From NCBI RefSeq assembly GCF_000389635.1, contig NC_021183.1:1-53393 (forward strand): DNA of 53,393 bases, written 5' to 3'. Source of the stretch: Clostridium pasteurianum BC1. GTDB lineage: Bacteria > Bacillota > Clostridia > Clostridiales > Clostridiaceae. A program made the translations under genes and the position numbers. The notes beneath the pieces were generated by a model. That model did no database searches. It worked only from the letters and a program-made list of their open reading frames with translations, and was not told the DNA's origin. Positions 34,742-43,778 of this stretch are shown piece after piece; positions within the stretch are counted from its first letter, which is position 1; the number at the start of each line of letters is the position of its first letter.

Positions 34742-34775
34742 CTGCAGTAATGGAACAAAAACGGCAATACACAAT
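34742..34775. repeat. Inverted repeat flanking the resolvase remnant (left)
   Basis: CTGCAGTAATGGAACAAAAA followed by CGGCAATA. The complement of about 35785-35817 reads CTGTAGTAACGGAACAATAA followed by TGGCAATA, three or four mismatches in about 28. The pair faces inwards around the serine-recombinase remnant, as the ends of a transposon would. Confidence 0.5.
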
Positions 34776-34827
34776 ACATAAAATTCCAAGCATATAAAAA
34801 ATGGGAGTTTTATGTATTGTGCTTATA

Positions 34828-35576
34828 TTACCATGTCAGTCCAAGTTCATCACAATGGGCATCACCTTCAGTAAAGCAGTTCTTCTGGTAAGCTTCGCTA
34901 TCTAAATCACGTAATATTTCATATACCGTATTTTTTAAATCATCAATGCTCTTATATTTCACAAAAATTATATAGTCAGTATCCGTGGACCCAGATTCTT
35001 GCATATTATAATAATGCTTTAAGTATTTTTCAATATTTTCTTTGACTTTTTTCTTCCCACGTACAAATTTATTATTATTTTCAACTCTCAGACTTATACG
35101 GACTTCAGCTATTTTCTCACTGGAAGAATCAAGATCGTTTTTCAAGCTATTCACTTGCTTTTGTATATAGCGATATAAGGTTGCTTGGCTTATTCCAGAC
35201 ATTTCTACAATTTCGCTTATACTGTATTCTTTTGAATTATATAATTTCAAGGCTTTATCTATATTTCTATCTTTAACTTTTGGGCGACCCCCTTTTCTTC
35301 CTCGGGCTCTTGCACTTTTAAGTCCCTCCCTAGTCCTTTGAGCTATAAGATCTTTTGTACTTCTCCTAATCTTGAAAAACTCTCTATAACTAAAGTATCA
35401 CCATTTCTAACTTTATCCTTTAATCTCATTAACTCCGGTCTATTAGTTTTGATACCAGACATTTTTTCAGTTAAGATTTCATTGCAGTTATATTTTTTAA
35501 GCATATCCAATTGGCGTATCAAATCTTATTGCTGCGTGCTAACTCTGGCATAACCGTAAATATAATTAATATTCAT
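34828..35576 (-). pseudogene. Serine recombinase (resolvase) remnant with unusual C-terminal extension
   Basis: From 35576 the frame reads MNINYIYGYARVSTQQ, the resolvase catalytic start, then TAG, then on to LVIESFSRLG. After a frame change it continues LIAQRTREGLKSARARGRKGGRPKVKDRN and the HTH SISEIVEMSGISQATLYRYI, as in Tn3 and plasmid resolvases. The catalytic region has both a nonsense codon and an internal deletion. The surviving frame (34828-35250) keeps the HTH and adds about 110 residues of unfamiliar sequence ending DAHCDELGLTW. Confidence 0.75.
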
Positions 35577-35990
35577 TGAAACAGCCTCCTGCTCGTGATA
35601 ATATTATCCTAAAGGGAAGTTTATGTAAATTTGTTTTTGACAATAGTTTTGATAATGACTTCTAAGTGTTTTGACAATCCTAAAAACTAAAAATTTTAAG
35701 TTATCATAAACCAGGGTTTTTGATAAAAGAACTTGTAAGCATTCTATATCAATGGATTGGCAGTTTTGCAAATAATGTAATTTCTATTGCCATTATTGTT
35801 CCGTTACTACAGACACCCCACATAGTATAAAAATTAAAGAATTGAGCTTCTTGGTTTACTATGATTACTACGTATTTTTATAGTGTAGTTAATTGCACAG
35901 ATGCTCCCTCAACCCCAAAAAGCTGCAATAAGCTTTTGCGAATTTACACAAAACTCATTGTAGTATCTTTTTTTATTGATTTCTAAGTCA
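35577..35990. other. Gene-free stretch with repeat ends
   Basis: No ORF. Contains the right inverted repeat of the resolvase remnant (about 35785-35817, next to ACACCCCAC). On the minus strand from about 35915 it reads GGGGTTGAGGGAGCATCTGT, which resembles the right end of the miniature element at 42961 (GGGGTGGAGGGAGCAT) but lacks the GCAAAGTAA inner part. The remainder is AT-rich without recognisable signals. Confidence 0.45.
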
Positions 35991-36725
35991 CTACTCTCCC
36001 TGTTTATATACAATTGTAGTTTTATGACTTATAAAATCATATGGGAAAACAGCTAGTCCACCATTTCTGTCTAAATCTAGTCCATTGTTAAAGTAACATC
36101 TCCATACAAATTGTGAACAATAGAATTTATCAGTTGTAGTTTTATTGAATATATCAAAATTAAAAGGTGTGTTTATTTTGGTATGTCCATATTCAATGGC
36201 ACCTTTAATAGTTTCTTCATTAGTCTTTGGACGTAGAATAAGAATTTTTTTGTATCTAGTTCTCCAATCATTTTCAACGTTTTGAACACCGTTTGGCATG
36301 ACTTCAAGAACTTTTTTTGGATCTGAATCTACCATAGCAGCATGGGTAGTAAGTGAACCCATCTTAATTGCATTAATATCAGTATTGTCAGCATCAAATA
36401 CTGCTATTAATATGTCGCCAGGTTTTCCAATGGCTTTTCCTGTAGAATTATACAAGTCCATATCCTTGTCTACTTTTAAGTTATCCCAATTTCTATCTAT
36501 TTTTATTTGAAATTGTAAAGTATCTACTATTTCTTTTGCAATTTCATCAGGTACGTTTAAACTCTTTTTTACATCATCAATAGTAATTTGGGCATCTGGT
36601 TTAGTTATAGTATAACCAGAGTTAACAGATCTGATAGGTAAAGGGGCCGCATCTACACTTAAATAATTGATATTAACAGATATTAACACTGCAATAAGTA
36701 AAGATAAAATTAATCTTTTTTTCAT
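35991..36725 (-). CDS. Secreted YiiX/YebB-like cysteine hydrolase (permuted NlpC/P60 fold)
   Basis: 244 residues with a signal peptide (MKKRLILSLLIAVLISVNIN, cleavage near VDA-AP). The mature part has the order of permuted papain-fold enzymes: GDILIAVFDAD, then catalytic His in TTHAAMVD, and catalytic Cys in FYCSQFVWRCY near the C terminus. Such proteins cleave amide or ester bonds in wall peptides or lipids outside the cell. GGAGGATGTTAT supports the start. It lies downstream of the glycosyltransferase gene on the same strand, 95 bp apart, so linkage is uncertain. Confidence 0.8.
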   Translation of the reverse strand: MKKRLILSLLIAVLISVNINYLSVDAAPLPIRSVNSGYTITKPDAQITIDDVKKSLNVPDEIAKEIVDTLQFQIKIDRNWDNLKVDKDMDLYNSTGKAIGKPGDILIAVFDADNTDINAIKMGSLTTHAAMVDSDPKKVLEVMPNGVQNVENDWRTRYKKILILRPKTNEETIKGAIEYGHTKINTPFNFDIFNKTTTDKFYCSQFVWRCYFNNGLDLDRNGGLAVFPYDFISHKTTIVYKQGE

Positions 36726-36820
36726 AATAACATCCTCCTATAAAATAAATATATTTAATTTACATATTAAAATTAAGATTTATATATAAGTTGAATTTTT
36801 CATACACTTGTCCTATTAAA

Positions 36821-38026
36821 TTATGTAAATAAACTTGATTTTTTATTTATTAAATTAAGTATTTCATCAACCCCCTTTTTATACCCTCCTGCTTCTCTGA
36901 GCGATTTCCCAATCTTTTTACTGTTTATTTTAAAATTGTTGTCTGAAAGAATCCTAACTACTGACTGCTTCAATACTTCTGGAGTAACCTTATCTTTTTC
37001 AATAACAATACCTGCACCTAATTCAGCTACTCTATTAGCTACAGCAGGCTGATCAATAAATTGAGGAATAAGAATCAATGGAACATCATAATACAAACCC
37101 TCATTTGTACTGTTCATGCCGCCATGGGTAATGAACACATCTGCATGTTTTAAAATTTCAAGCTGAGGTACATAATTACGAATAATAAAATTTGATGGAA
37201 TAGATTTAAATGTATTAACATCTATGTTTTTACCTACAGACATAATAATCTTTGCATCCATATTATCAAAAGCTTTAAAGCAATTTTCATAAAACTCAAT
37301 AGAATTATTAAATATAGTACCTAAAGATATATAAATAACTTTCTTCTTATCATTAGTTTCCAAAGGAAAGCTTATATCTTCCTTTCTATCTGATATTGAT
37401 GGACCAATGAACTTATAGCTTTCATCAAAACTTTCACCACAAAGTTGAAAATATTTAGAAGTATATACAATACTAATCATGCCTTTTCCAAAAATTACAT
37501 TAGAAGCACTAGGACACTTTATACCATATTTTTCTTGTGAATATTTAACAAAGTTTATATACTCCGAACTATTTAGGAGTTCCTGTATCTTAGGTTCAAT
37601 TTTATTAAATAGCGATGATAAACAATTTGTTCTTTCATTTGCTGCAAAAGTAGTAATAGAACAAATTGCAGGTATTTTTAATACTCTTCCTACTTCATTA
37701 CCTAGCATAAATACTGAATCATAAATAATGTAATCAAATTTTTCCTTTGAATTAAATAAAATTTCAATTATTTTTTTAAAGATATCAATGAAATTTAACA
37801 GCGACTCACTATTTTCTAAATTTAAGTTTTCATTAACTAAATTTGCTATATCAAATGAATTATTATAACCTTTAAATTTAGCTCCTGTCTTTTCTATTTT
37901 ATTTCTAAACTCTTCACCGGCAATATAAGTAACCTGTTCTCCTCTATTCATTAATTCATTAATGAGACCTATAGTAGGGTTAACGTGTCCATGACCGCAC
38001 ATATTTACAAATAATATTTTTTTCAT
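36821..38026 (-). CDS. UDP-glycosyltransferase, macrolide-type (MGT, GT1/GT-B)
   Basis: 401 residues. N-terminal acceptor domain starts KILFVNMCGHGHVNPTIGLI with the His used as general base. The C-terminal donor domain has YISLGTIFNNS and the nucleotide-sugar motif HGGMNSTNEGLYYDVPLILIPQFIDQP. Closest known groups glycosylate and inactivate macrolides or decorate natural products. AAGGGGGATCTTAA supports the start. With the Vat-like enzyme this is a second potential drug-modifying gene on the replicon; substrate is not evident. Confidence 0.85.
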   Translation of the reverse strand: MKKILFVNMCGHGHVNPTIGLINELMNRGEQVTYIAGEEFRNKIEKTGAKFKGYNNSFDIANLVNENLNLENSESLLNFIDIFKKIIEILFNSKEKFDYIIYDSVFMLGNEVGRVLKIPAICSITTFAANERTNCLSSLFNKIEPKIQELLNSSEYINFVKYSQEKYGIKCPSASNVIFGKGMISIVYTSKYFQLCGESFDESYKFIGPSISDRKEDISFPLETNDKKKVIYISLGTIFNNSIEFYENCFKAFDNMDAKIIMSVGKNIDVNTFKSIPSNFIIRNYVPQLEILKHADVFITHGGMNSTNEGLYYDVPLILIPQFIDQPAVANRVAELGAGIVIEKDKVTPEVLKQSVVRILSDNNFKINSKKIGKSLREAGGYKKGVDEILNLINKKSSLFT

Positions 38027-38175
38027 TTAAGATCCCCCTTATTTATGCAAAAATCATACCATATTATACCATATTATTCTATAAATGAGCAAATTTAATT
38101 CAATAAATTATTATTATGGGTAGCAGTGAAAGCATTCGTGTCATATACTGAAAAGTAGATACCATTATATGTAAC

Positions 38176-38733
38176 TTACTTCATAAAATCAGTTTTGAGA
38201 TACCTTCTATAAATCCATTTAAACGGCTTGTTACGGTGTAAATGTTTCAAGTGCTTTCTTATCTTAATCCATATATACGTATCGAGATTTTCGAATATCT
38301 TCTTTGCAACTTGACTTGACCAGTAGTTTCCTATGCCTCTAATTATTGGATTCAACTTTGCAATTAGGTCTCCAACTGACATTTCCCACAGTTGTTTAAA
38401 AACATTCTTTATTGTTTCTCTGGCTTTTTTCACACTCGCCTTCGATGGCTTTATTAGAAGTTGCATCCCTTTGTTAGATTTATATTGTCTTAAATTGAAT
38501 CCGAGGAAGTCGCAACCTTCGCTAATATATGGGGTAATGGGAGTATTGATGTCATGTACTGAAAAGTAAATGGAATTAATTGGGCTATTGGCTATTCGCC
38601 AATAGCTTTTCCTTGTATTTGCATATTGCCATGCTTTGTATTCATTAATTCTAAGCCTTTTAAGATTATCATGCTTAGTTCTAATCTTTTTCCACTGCTT
38701 CTCAAAGCACGTTCTCAATCTTCTTCTAGCCAT
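38176..38733 (-). pseudogene. ltrA: Chimeric fragment of group II intron maturases
   Basis: Residues 1-50 (RRRLRTCFEKQWKKIRTKHD, YKAWQYANTRKSYWRIANSP) are the extreme C-terminal tail of one intron maturase. Residues about 72-185 (GCDFLGFNLRQYKSNKG, LIAKLNPIIRGIGNYWSS) are the post-YADD and X-domain part of a maturase, which should precede that tail. The order is thus inverted, suggesting a tandem duplication and deletion; TACTGAAAAGTA occurs both at about 38149 and at about 38560 near the presumed joint. Not functional. Confidence 0.7.
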
Positions 38734-38818
38734 ATAAGGTTACAAATTATTTCTTAAAGTCTTTTTTATATATGTATACAGATTAATTTAAGAAATGAGG
38801 TTATGAAAAATGGATTAA

Positions 38819-38950
38819 ATGGTTTTAGAATTACAACAATGGTTAAATGATACTTATGGAAATAACTCAATTTACACACCTGTAATGGGTAGTGGGAGAA
38901 CACATAAACAAGAATTTTGTTATGTGTTTATTATAAAAATCATTTTTTAG
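38819..38950 (+). pseudogene. Possible peptidoglycan-binding-domain fragment (43 aa)
   Basis: Reads MVLELQQWLNDTYGNNSIYT then PVMGSGRTHKQEF. The LQQWLNDTYG part resembles the first helix of PG_binding_1 repeats in wall hydrolases, but the rest departs. It ends at the ribosome site of the oxidase gene. Short, without a clear ribosome site of its own, so probably a scar. Confidence 0.3.
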
Positions 38951-38963
38951 GAGGGCTTTCATC

Positions 38964-40757
38964 ATGACAATCTCACTTGATTCAAAATCAATACCAAAAT
39001 ATAATGAACAATTAGTAATACCGCCTGTTTATGAACCAACTGTGATAGCAGATACTCAAACAGGGAAAATAAGCCACAACTATACCGTAGATGTAAGCGA
39101 GTTTTCGCAACAAATTTTACCTTCTGGCTTCCCAATGACTACTGTATGGGGATACAGCGGGGCAGCAAAGGATCCATTGACAGGTACTTTATTTCCGAAT
39201 TTTAAAAACGCTCCAGGTGCCACCTTTGAAGCAATAAGAGGTATACCAATTAATATCCAATGGGTTAACAGCCTTACAGAACCTCATCCTTTACCTGTTG
39301 ACCCTACACTGCACTGGGCAGATCCTAACGGATTAGGTATGGTAGATCCAGCAACAGTTCCAGCTTTTCCACCAGGTCTTGCGGCAGCACAAAGTCCTGT
39401 TCCTATAGTTCCACATTTGCATGGTGGGGAAACCGAGTCTTCATCAGATGGACATCCTGATGCATGGTTCACTAATGAAGAAGCTATAAAAGGTTCGACA
39501 TTTACTAAATCACTTTATACCTATCTTAATACGCAATTGCCATCTACTCTTTGGTATCACGACCATACATTAGGATTAACAAGACTGAATGTTTTAATGG
39601 GTCTTGCAGGTTTTTATCTTCTTAGAGATCCTAAAAATCCATTAGATAAGCCAAACTCTGTTTTACCAAAGGGCAAGTATGAAATACCTATAGTGATTCA
39701 AGATAGATCATTTAATACAGACGGTTCCTTTGCGTTTCCAAGCCTTGGAATAAACCCTGATATACATCCTTATTGGGTACCAGAGTTTTTTGGGGACACT
39801 ATAACGGTTAATGGAAAAGTATGGCCAAACCTTAATGTAGAAAGAAGACAGTATCGTTTTAGAGTATTAAATGGATCAAATGCAAGATTTTATAATCTCC
39901 AGTTCTCTAATAAAATGACTTTTACTCAAATAGGTAGTGATGGTGGATATCTCCCAAGTCCAGTAAATCTTACGTCCTTACTTTTAGCACCTGGAGAACG
40001 TGCTGATATACTTGTGGACTTTTCCGGAGTTGCTGCGGGAGACAAGATTATTCTTGGGAATGATGCAAGTGCCCCATTCCCTACAGGGACTCCCGCAGAT
40101 CCTGAGACCGTTGGGCAAATTATGCAGTTTACTGTGTTGGATGTTCCCGCAGTTTCTCCATCTGTACTTCCAGCAAGGCTTAACACTATTCCGGCTCTAA
40201 AAAGCGATTCCCCAAAAAGAACTCTTGTATTAATTGAATTAACGGGTTCTGCTGGGCCTGTGGAAATTCTTCTTGATGGTCAAAAATGGAGTGCACCAAT
40301 TTCAGAACTTCCAAAGGTTGGTTCAACTGAGGATTGGGAAATAGTTAACTTAACTCCAGATGCACATCCAATTCATTTGCATCTTGTACAATCTCAGGTT
40401 GTAGCGCGTCAAACTTTCCAGGCTGAACAATATAAAACTGACTGGATAGCAATAAACGGCACTCCTCCATTTAATAGCCCAACTACTGTGTTACCTGCTA
40501 CACAATATCTGGAGGGTAATCCAGCCTTGCCTGCAGCTAACGAAGATGGATGGAAGGATACTGTTAAAGCTAATCCTGGAGAAGTTACTACAATTAGGGT
40601 TCGTTTTGCTCCACAGGACACTTCGGTTGATGACACTTCGCCAGGTGTTAACTTGTATCCTTTCAGGCCTGATCTTGGACCAGGATACGTTTGGCACTGC
40701 CATATAATAGACCATGAAGATAATGAAATGATGAGACCATATAAAGTAATATTATAA
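38964..40757 (+). CDS. CotA-like multicopper oxidase
   Basis: 597 residues. All four copper-binding segments are present: HLHGG (VPHLHGGETESS), WYHDHTLGLTR, HPIHLHLVQ and WHCHIIDHEDNEMM, giving the T1, T2 and T3 ligands. No signal peptide. Closest in layout to the spore-coat laccase CotA and bilirubin oxidases, which oxidise phenols, bilirubin or metal ions with O2. TTAGGAGGGCTTTC precedes the ATG. Base composition is clearly more GC-rich and proline-rich than the neighbours, suggesting transfer. An O2-using enzyme is unexpected in a clostridial background. Confidence 0.92.
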   Translation: MTISLDSKSIPKYNEQLVIPPVYEPTVIADTQTGKISHNYTVDVSEFSQQILPSGFPMTTVWGYSGAAKDPLTGTLFPNFKNAPGATFEAIRGIPINIQWVNSLTEPHPLPVDPTLHWADPNGLGMVDPATVPAFPPGLAAAQSPVPIVPHLHGGETESSSDGHPDAWFTNEEAIKGSTFTKSLYTYLNTQLPSTLWYHDHTLGLTRLNVLMGLAGFYLLRDPKNPLDKPNSVLPKGKYEIPIVIQDRSFNTDGSFAFPSLGINPDIHPYWVPEFFGDTITVNGKVWPNLNVERRQYRFRVLNGSNARFYNLQFSNKMTFTQIGSDGGYLPSPVNLTSLLLAPGERADILVDFSGVAAGDKIILGNDASAPFPTGTPADPETVGQIMQFTVLDVPAVSPSVLPARLNTIPALKSDSPKRTLVLIELTGSAGPVEILLDGQKWSAPISELPKVGSTEDWEIVNLTPDAHPIHLHLVQSQVVARQTFQAEQYKTDWIAINGTPPFNSPTTVLPATQYLEGNPALPAANEDGWKDTVKANPGEVTTIRVRFAPQDTSVDDTSPGVNLYPFRPDLGPGYVWHCHIIDHEDNEMMRPYKVIL

Positions 40758-40812
40758 AAACATTAAATTACAAAATCTGATAATAGAACCTTCAAAAGAA
40801 GTGTAGAGAAAG

Positions 40813-40854
40813 TTAAAGTTCCTTTATTTATAATTATAAATGAAGGAACTTTAA
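40813..40854 (+). terminator. Terminator of the oxidase gene
   Basis: TTAAAGTTCCTT (40813-40824) pairs with AAGGAACTTTAA (40843-40854) across an AT-rich loop. A short T-rich stretch follows. Confidence 0.65.
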
Positions 40855-41564
40855 TACAAATTTTTACAGTATATATTTAGAGTTCCCCTTAAGCAACTTT
40901 TACAGTTTTAAAAATAATCTCAATAGGTACATTACTTTGAGTATACTTATAAATTCATTGAATATTATCTTTTTTAACACTATTTCTGCAAATTAATAAC
41001 TCTTTAATAAGAGAATCATTAGCATTTTCTTGAATTGAGATATAGCAATGATTCGTGTAAAAAACAGCTTCAAACCATTATTTACTGTATAAAAATAAGT
41101 AAAATGGCCATTTACAAGCCATATATTCACAAAAGGTAAGATTTTGTGTAAAAGGTTTAAATTAAATGTTATTTAATATCAATAATTTATATAATTATGT
41201 CATTATTCACTATTTATTGTATTAGGATGAGTGAAAATTAAATATTTTATTAATCATATCTCTTAATGTAGTTTCTATAAGCAATATTGATAACACCTCA
41301 ATATATATCTGTTTCTGATTTCATTAAAGAATCTAACTATCCATTTAAGTTTTGATTTTAGATGATTATTCTTTCATATAACAAATATCATAAAATCAAA
41401 TTTATTTAGATTTAACATTATTTTTATAATATGATAGTAAATTATTTTACTATTATATTAAATTAATTTGTTAATTTAATTATAATAAATTTGTAAAAAC
41501 AGGTTACAAATAATACCAAAAACTCCTTCTTATATAGTATCAATATAAAAAATGGAGGGGTTTT
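40855..41564. other. Long gene-free stretch upstream of the sigma-factor gene
   Basis: About 700 bp, extremely AT-rich, with stop codons in all frames. Near the end, GTTACA (about 41501) and CTCCTT (about 41521) could be the -35 and -10 of a TcdR/UviA-class promoter, which would imply that the sigma factor drives its own gene; spacing is a base or two short and the idea is tentative. GGAGGGG precedes ATG 41565. I found no clear LexA box. Confidence 0.4.
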
Positions 41565-42104
41565 ATGAGAAATTTATTTAATTTAGTAAAAGAAGCACAA
41601 TTAGACAATAAGGATTCTATGTTAGCTATTATAGAAAAATTTAATCCATTAATAAAAAAATATAGTAGAAAACTAAATTATGATGGTGCAAATAGCGATT
41701 TAATAATAGCTTTAATAGAAACAATAAGAGCTATTCCTATATTCACAAATGATGCTTTGAAAAAAGAACAATATATAATTGGATATATTAATACTTCTAT
41801 TAGACATAAATATATTAGACTCTCTAAGAAACATATAGAGATAACTAATAAAGAAACAGAATTAGATATAAATATTCTTTTAAAAAATACAACAGAAGAA
41901 AGTCAAGATTTAATAGATAATTGTATTTTTTTAAACGCTTTATTAGACAAGCTATCTCAATATCAACATGATATTATAAATAAACTTTTTATTTATAATA
42001 TGTCGGAAGTTGATTTAGCAAGACAACTAAATATATCTAGACAATCTGTAAATAGAATAAAAAACAGGGCTTTAAATAATTTAAGGAAAGTAGCTCTTGA
42101 ATAG
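41565..42104 (+). CDS. uviA: UviA/TcdR/BotR-type alternative sigma factor
   Basis: 179 residues with the outline of the small clostridial sigma-70-related group that controls toxins and bacteriocins: a region-2-like N-terminal half (MLAIIEKFNPLIKKYSRKL, DLIIALIETIRAIPIF) and a region-4 helix-turn-helix (LSQYQHDIINKLFIYN, MSEVDLARQLNISRQSVNRI). UviA of plasmid pIP404 directs the UV-inducible bacteriocin genes. The immediate downstream gene is a UviB-like holin, reproducing that arrangement. Which promoters it reads in this window is not obvious. Confidence 0.8.
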   Translation: MRNLFNLVKEAQLDNKDSMLAIIEKFNPLIKKYSRKLNYDGANSDLIIALIETIRAIPIFTNDALKKEQYIIGYINTSIRHKYIRLSKKHIEITNKETELDINILLKNTTEESQDLIDNCIFLNALLDKLSQYQHDIINKLFIYNMSEVDLARQLNISRQSVNRIKNRALNNLRKVALE

Positions 42105-42123
42105 TGTGGTGAATTAAATCAAA

Positions 42124-42360
42124 ATGGAAAGTGATGTATTAAAACTAGCTGCATCTCAGGGAATATGGGCATTATTATCTGTAATATTAATATATTATAT
42201 TTTAAAAGCTCAAGAAAAAAGGGACTTAAATCAAGAGATTAGAGAGAAAAATTATCAAAATATAATTTTAAATTTAACAAAGGAATTTGAGGCAATAGAA
42301 GATGTAAAAAAAAATATTATTATAATTAGAGAACATATAGATAAAAAAAATAAGGATTAA
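42124..42360 (+). CDS. uviB: BhlA/UviB-type holin-like protein
   Basis: 78 residues, starting MESDVLKLAASQGIWALLSV; one membrane span (about 12-28, ALLSVILIYYIL) and a long charged helical tail. N-terminal ASQGIWALL and length match the BhlA/UviB family, associated with release of bacteriocins or toxins. It begins 19 bp after the sigma-factor gene, with the ribosome site (GTGGTGAA) weak, so translational coupling is likely. Confidence 0.82.
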   Translation: MESDVLKLAASQGIWALLSVILIYYILKAQEKRDLNQEIREKNYQNIILNLTKEFEAIEDVKKNIIIIREHIDKKNKD

Positions 42361-42399
42361 ATTTCTTAATAATATTATTAAGAAGATGGAGTGATTAAT

Positions 42400-42762
42400 A
42401 TGTTAAAAGAAATAGATAATCAAGTATTATCTATAATTATAAAATCAATAATTTCCATAATAGGTGTTGTTATTACTATATTATCAACCCATATTATTAA
42501 TTTTATAAAGTTAAAAAATAATGAATTAATTAAAAATATAGGAATAACAAAGTATAATGAAGATAAGAAATTTGCTTTGAATATATGGAATATAGTTGAA
42601 GAACACTTTAGATTAAAAGAAATAGCTACTAATGTTATTGATAATAAGATTAATATGTTTAATCATGAATTAAAAAGGAAATGTCCATATTTAACTCAAG
42701 AAGAAATAGATTTTTTAAGACAAACTATTGCTGGTGAAATTAATAAAGACAAATTGAACTAA
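42400..42762 (+). CDS. Small membrane protein resembling LLH-type phage holins
   Basis: 120 residues from ATG 42400 (GATGGAG at 8 bp; a GTG at 42391 is an alternative start). One N-terminal membrane span (IISIIGVVITILSTHIINFI), then a charged helical region and CPYLTQEEIDFLRQTIAGEI, similar to the C-terminal part of LL-H phage holins. Third gene of the uviAB cluster, so probably involved in release of a secreted product or membrane permeabilisation. Confidence 0.6.
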   Translation: MLKEIDNQVLSIIIKSIISIIGVVITILSTHIINFIKLKNNELIKNIGITKYNEDKKFALNIWNIVEEHFRLKEIATNVIDNKINMFNHELKRKCPYLTQEEIDFLRQTIAGEINKDKLN

Positions 42763-42778
42763 TAAATTTTTAGTTTAT

Positions 42779-42961
42779 GGGGTAATGTGAGCATCTCTTC
42801 AACCAGGGGCAAAGTAAATGATTACTGGTAATTTGACCTGATTTCAATGTTATACAACAGATTTTTGTAAAATGTTTATATTTATACTATTTTTCAGCAT
42901 TAAATCATACAACAGTTACCATTTACTTTGCACTTCATGATAAAAATGCTCCCTCCACCCC
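42779..42961. mobile_element. Miniature element with Tn3-like GGGGT ends, copy 3
   Basis: Left end GGGGTAATGTGAGCATCTCT ... GGGGCAAAGTAA; right end, inward, GGGGTGGAGGGAGCATTTTT ... GTGCAAAGTAAA. The inner GCAAAGTAA block is shared with the copies at 1631 and 18159 but the outer 15 bp differ, being of the GGGGT type. Interior is non-coding. The tyrosine recombinase gene next to it may be unrelated. Confidence 0.65.
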
Positions 42962-43022
42962 AATTATTTCTACAATTGTAGGATAATTTTTTAGATACAT
43001 AGTTCACAAAGTCAAAAATATT

Positions 43023-43628
43023 TTATAATTCAACTAGACGGTAAACATCATCAATATCATCCTGTGAGATCCCAAGATAAAGCTTGGTTATTGATTGGGT
43101 AGAATGATTGAACAGCTCCATAAGCACCGGAACAGGCACTCCCTTCTTCCATGAATGATATCCAAAGGTCTTTCTTAATGAATGGCATCCTACATGTTCT
43201 TTTATTCCAACTGCTGAACAACTCTCTTTTACTATTTTTATGGCCATATATCTTGTTATGGCTTTATTTTGTCCGTTACGGCTGCTGAATATATAGTCTG
43301 AAGAATCTATATCTTTAAGTTTCTTCTTATACTTTGAAAGTCCATCTATGGAATTCTTATTTAAAAGAAATTTTTTGTCCTTACCTGTTTTCTGCTCTTT
43401 TATGTAAACATGAGTTTTAAATTCCTTTTCTTCAAAATCATATACATCTTCCCAGGTTAATGAAAGTATATCTGAAATCCTAAGTGCTGTATTAAGCCCT
43501 AGAACAATCAAAGCATAATTTCTCATATTTCCTGATCCCAAAAGATACTTTTTCAGATCTTTAATTTTTTTCTCTGATCTTATAGGTTCAACTCTTTCCA
43601 TAAATTTACTCCTCACTCTATTTTTCAT
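43023..43628 (-). CDS. Tyrosine recombinase, short XerD-like
   Basis: 201 residues, catalytic domain only. R in NTALRISDIL, HxxR in GCHSLRKTFGYH, H in FNHSTQS and Y in ITKLYLGI are all present. Closely related in architecture to the Tn3-associated enzyme at 16181-16780. On plasmids such proteins resolve multimers or transposon cointegrates; the nearby 48-bp palindrome or the miniature element could contain its site. GGAGTAAATTT provides a ribosome site. Confidence 0.87.
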   Translation of the reverse strand: MKNRVRSKFMERVEPIRSEKKIKDLKKYLLGSGNMRNYALIVLGLNTALRISDILSLTWEDVYDFEEKEFKTHVYIKEQKTGKDKKFLLNKNSIDGLSKYKKKLKDIDSSDYIFSSRNGQNKAITRYMAIKIVKESCSAVGIKEHVGCHSLRKTFGYHSWKKGVPVPVLMELFNHSTQSITKLYLGISQDDIDDVYRLVEL

Positions 43629-43702
43629 ATCTAAACTTGATTACCTTTTATTTACAAATTTATTTTTTATAAGTACCTATTCTATGATGCTCCACCGCAT
43701 TT

Positions 43703-43750
43703 AATTAATTCCACATAATATAATATATATTATATTATGTGGAATTAATT
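43703..43750. repeat. Perfect 48-bp palindrome
   Basis: The arm AATTAATTCCACATAATATA plus ATAT (43703-43726) is followed without loop by its exact complement (43727-43750), then five Ts. Perfect palindromes this long are unstable, so it is probably extruded or functional: a terminator behind an absent plus-strand gene, a recombinase site, or a transposon joint. Confidence 0.8.
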
Positions 43751-43778
43751 TTTGCAAATTTACTTTTTAAAGGCAAAA

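Noticed and set aside
23280-36815. Shared ACTTGTCCTAT motif near 23280 and near 36805 as a common regulatory site
   Set aside because: An 11-base coincidence in very AT-rich DNA, in different contexts, is not strong enough to propose a regulon.
39284-40715. Several ORFs of 60-90 codons antisense to or out of frame with the multicopper oxidase
   Set aside because: They are shadows of a higher-GC coding region; the oxidase frame carries all copper motifs.
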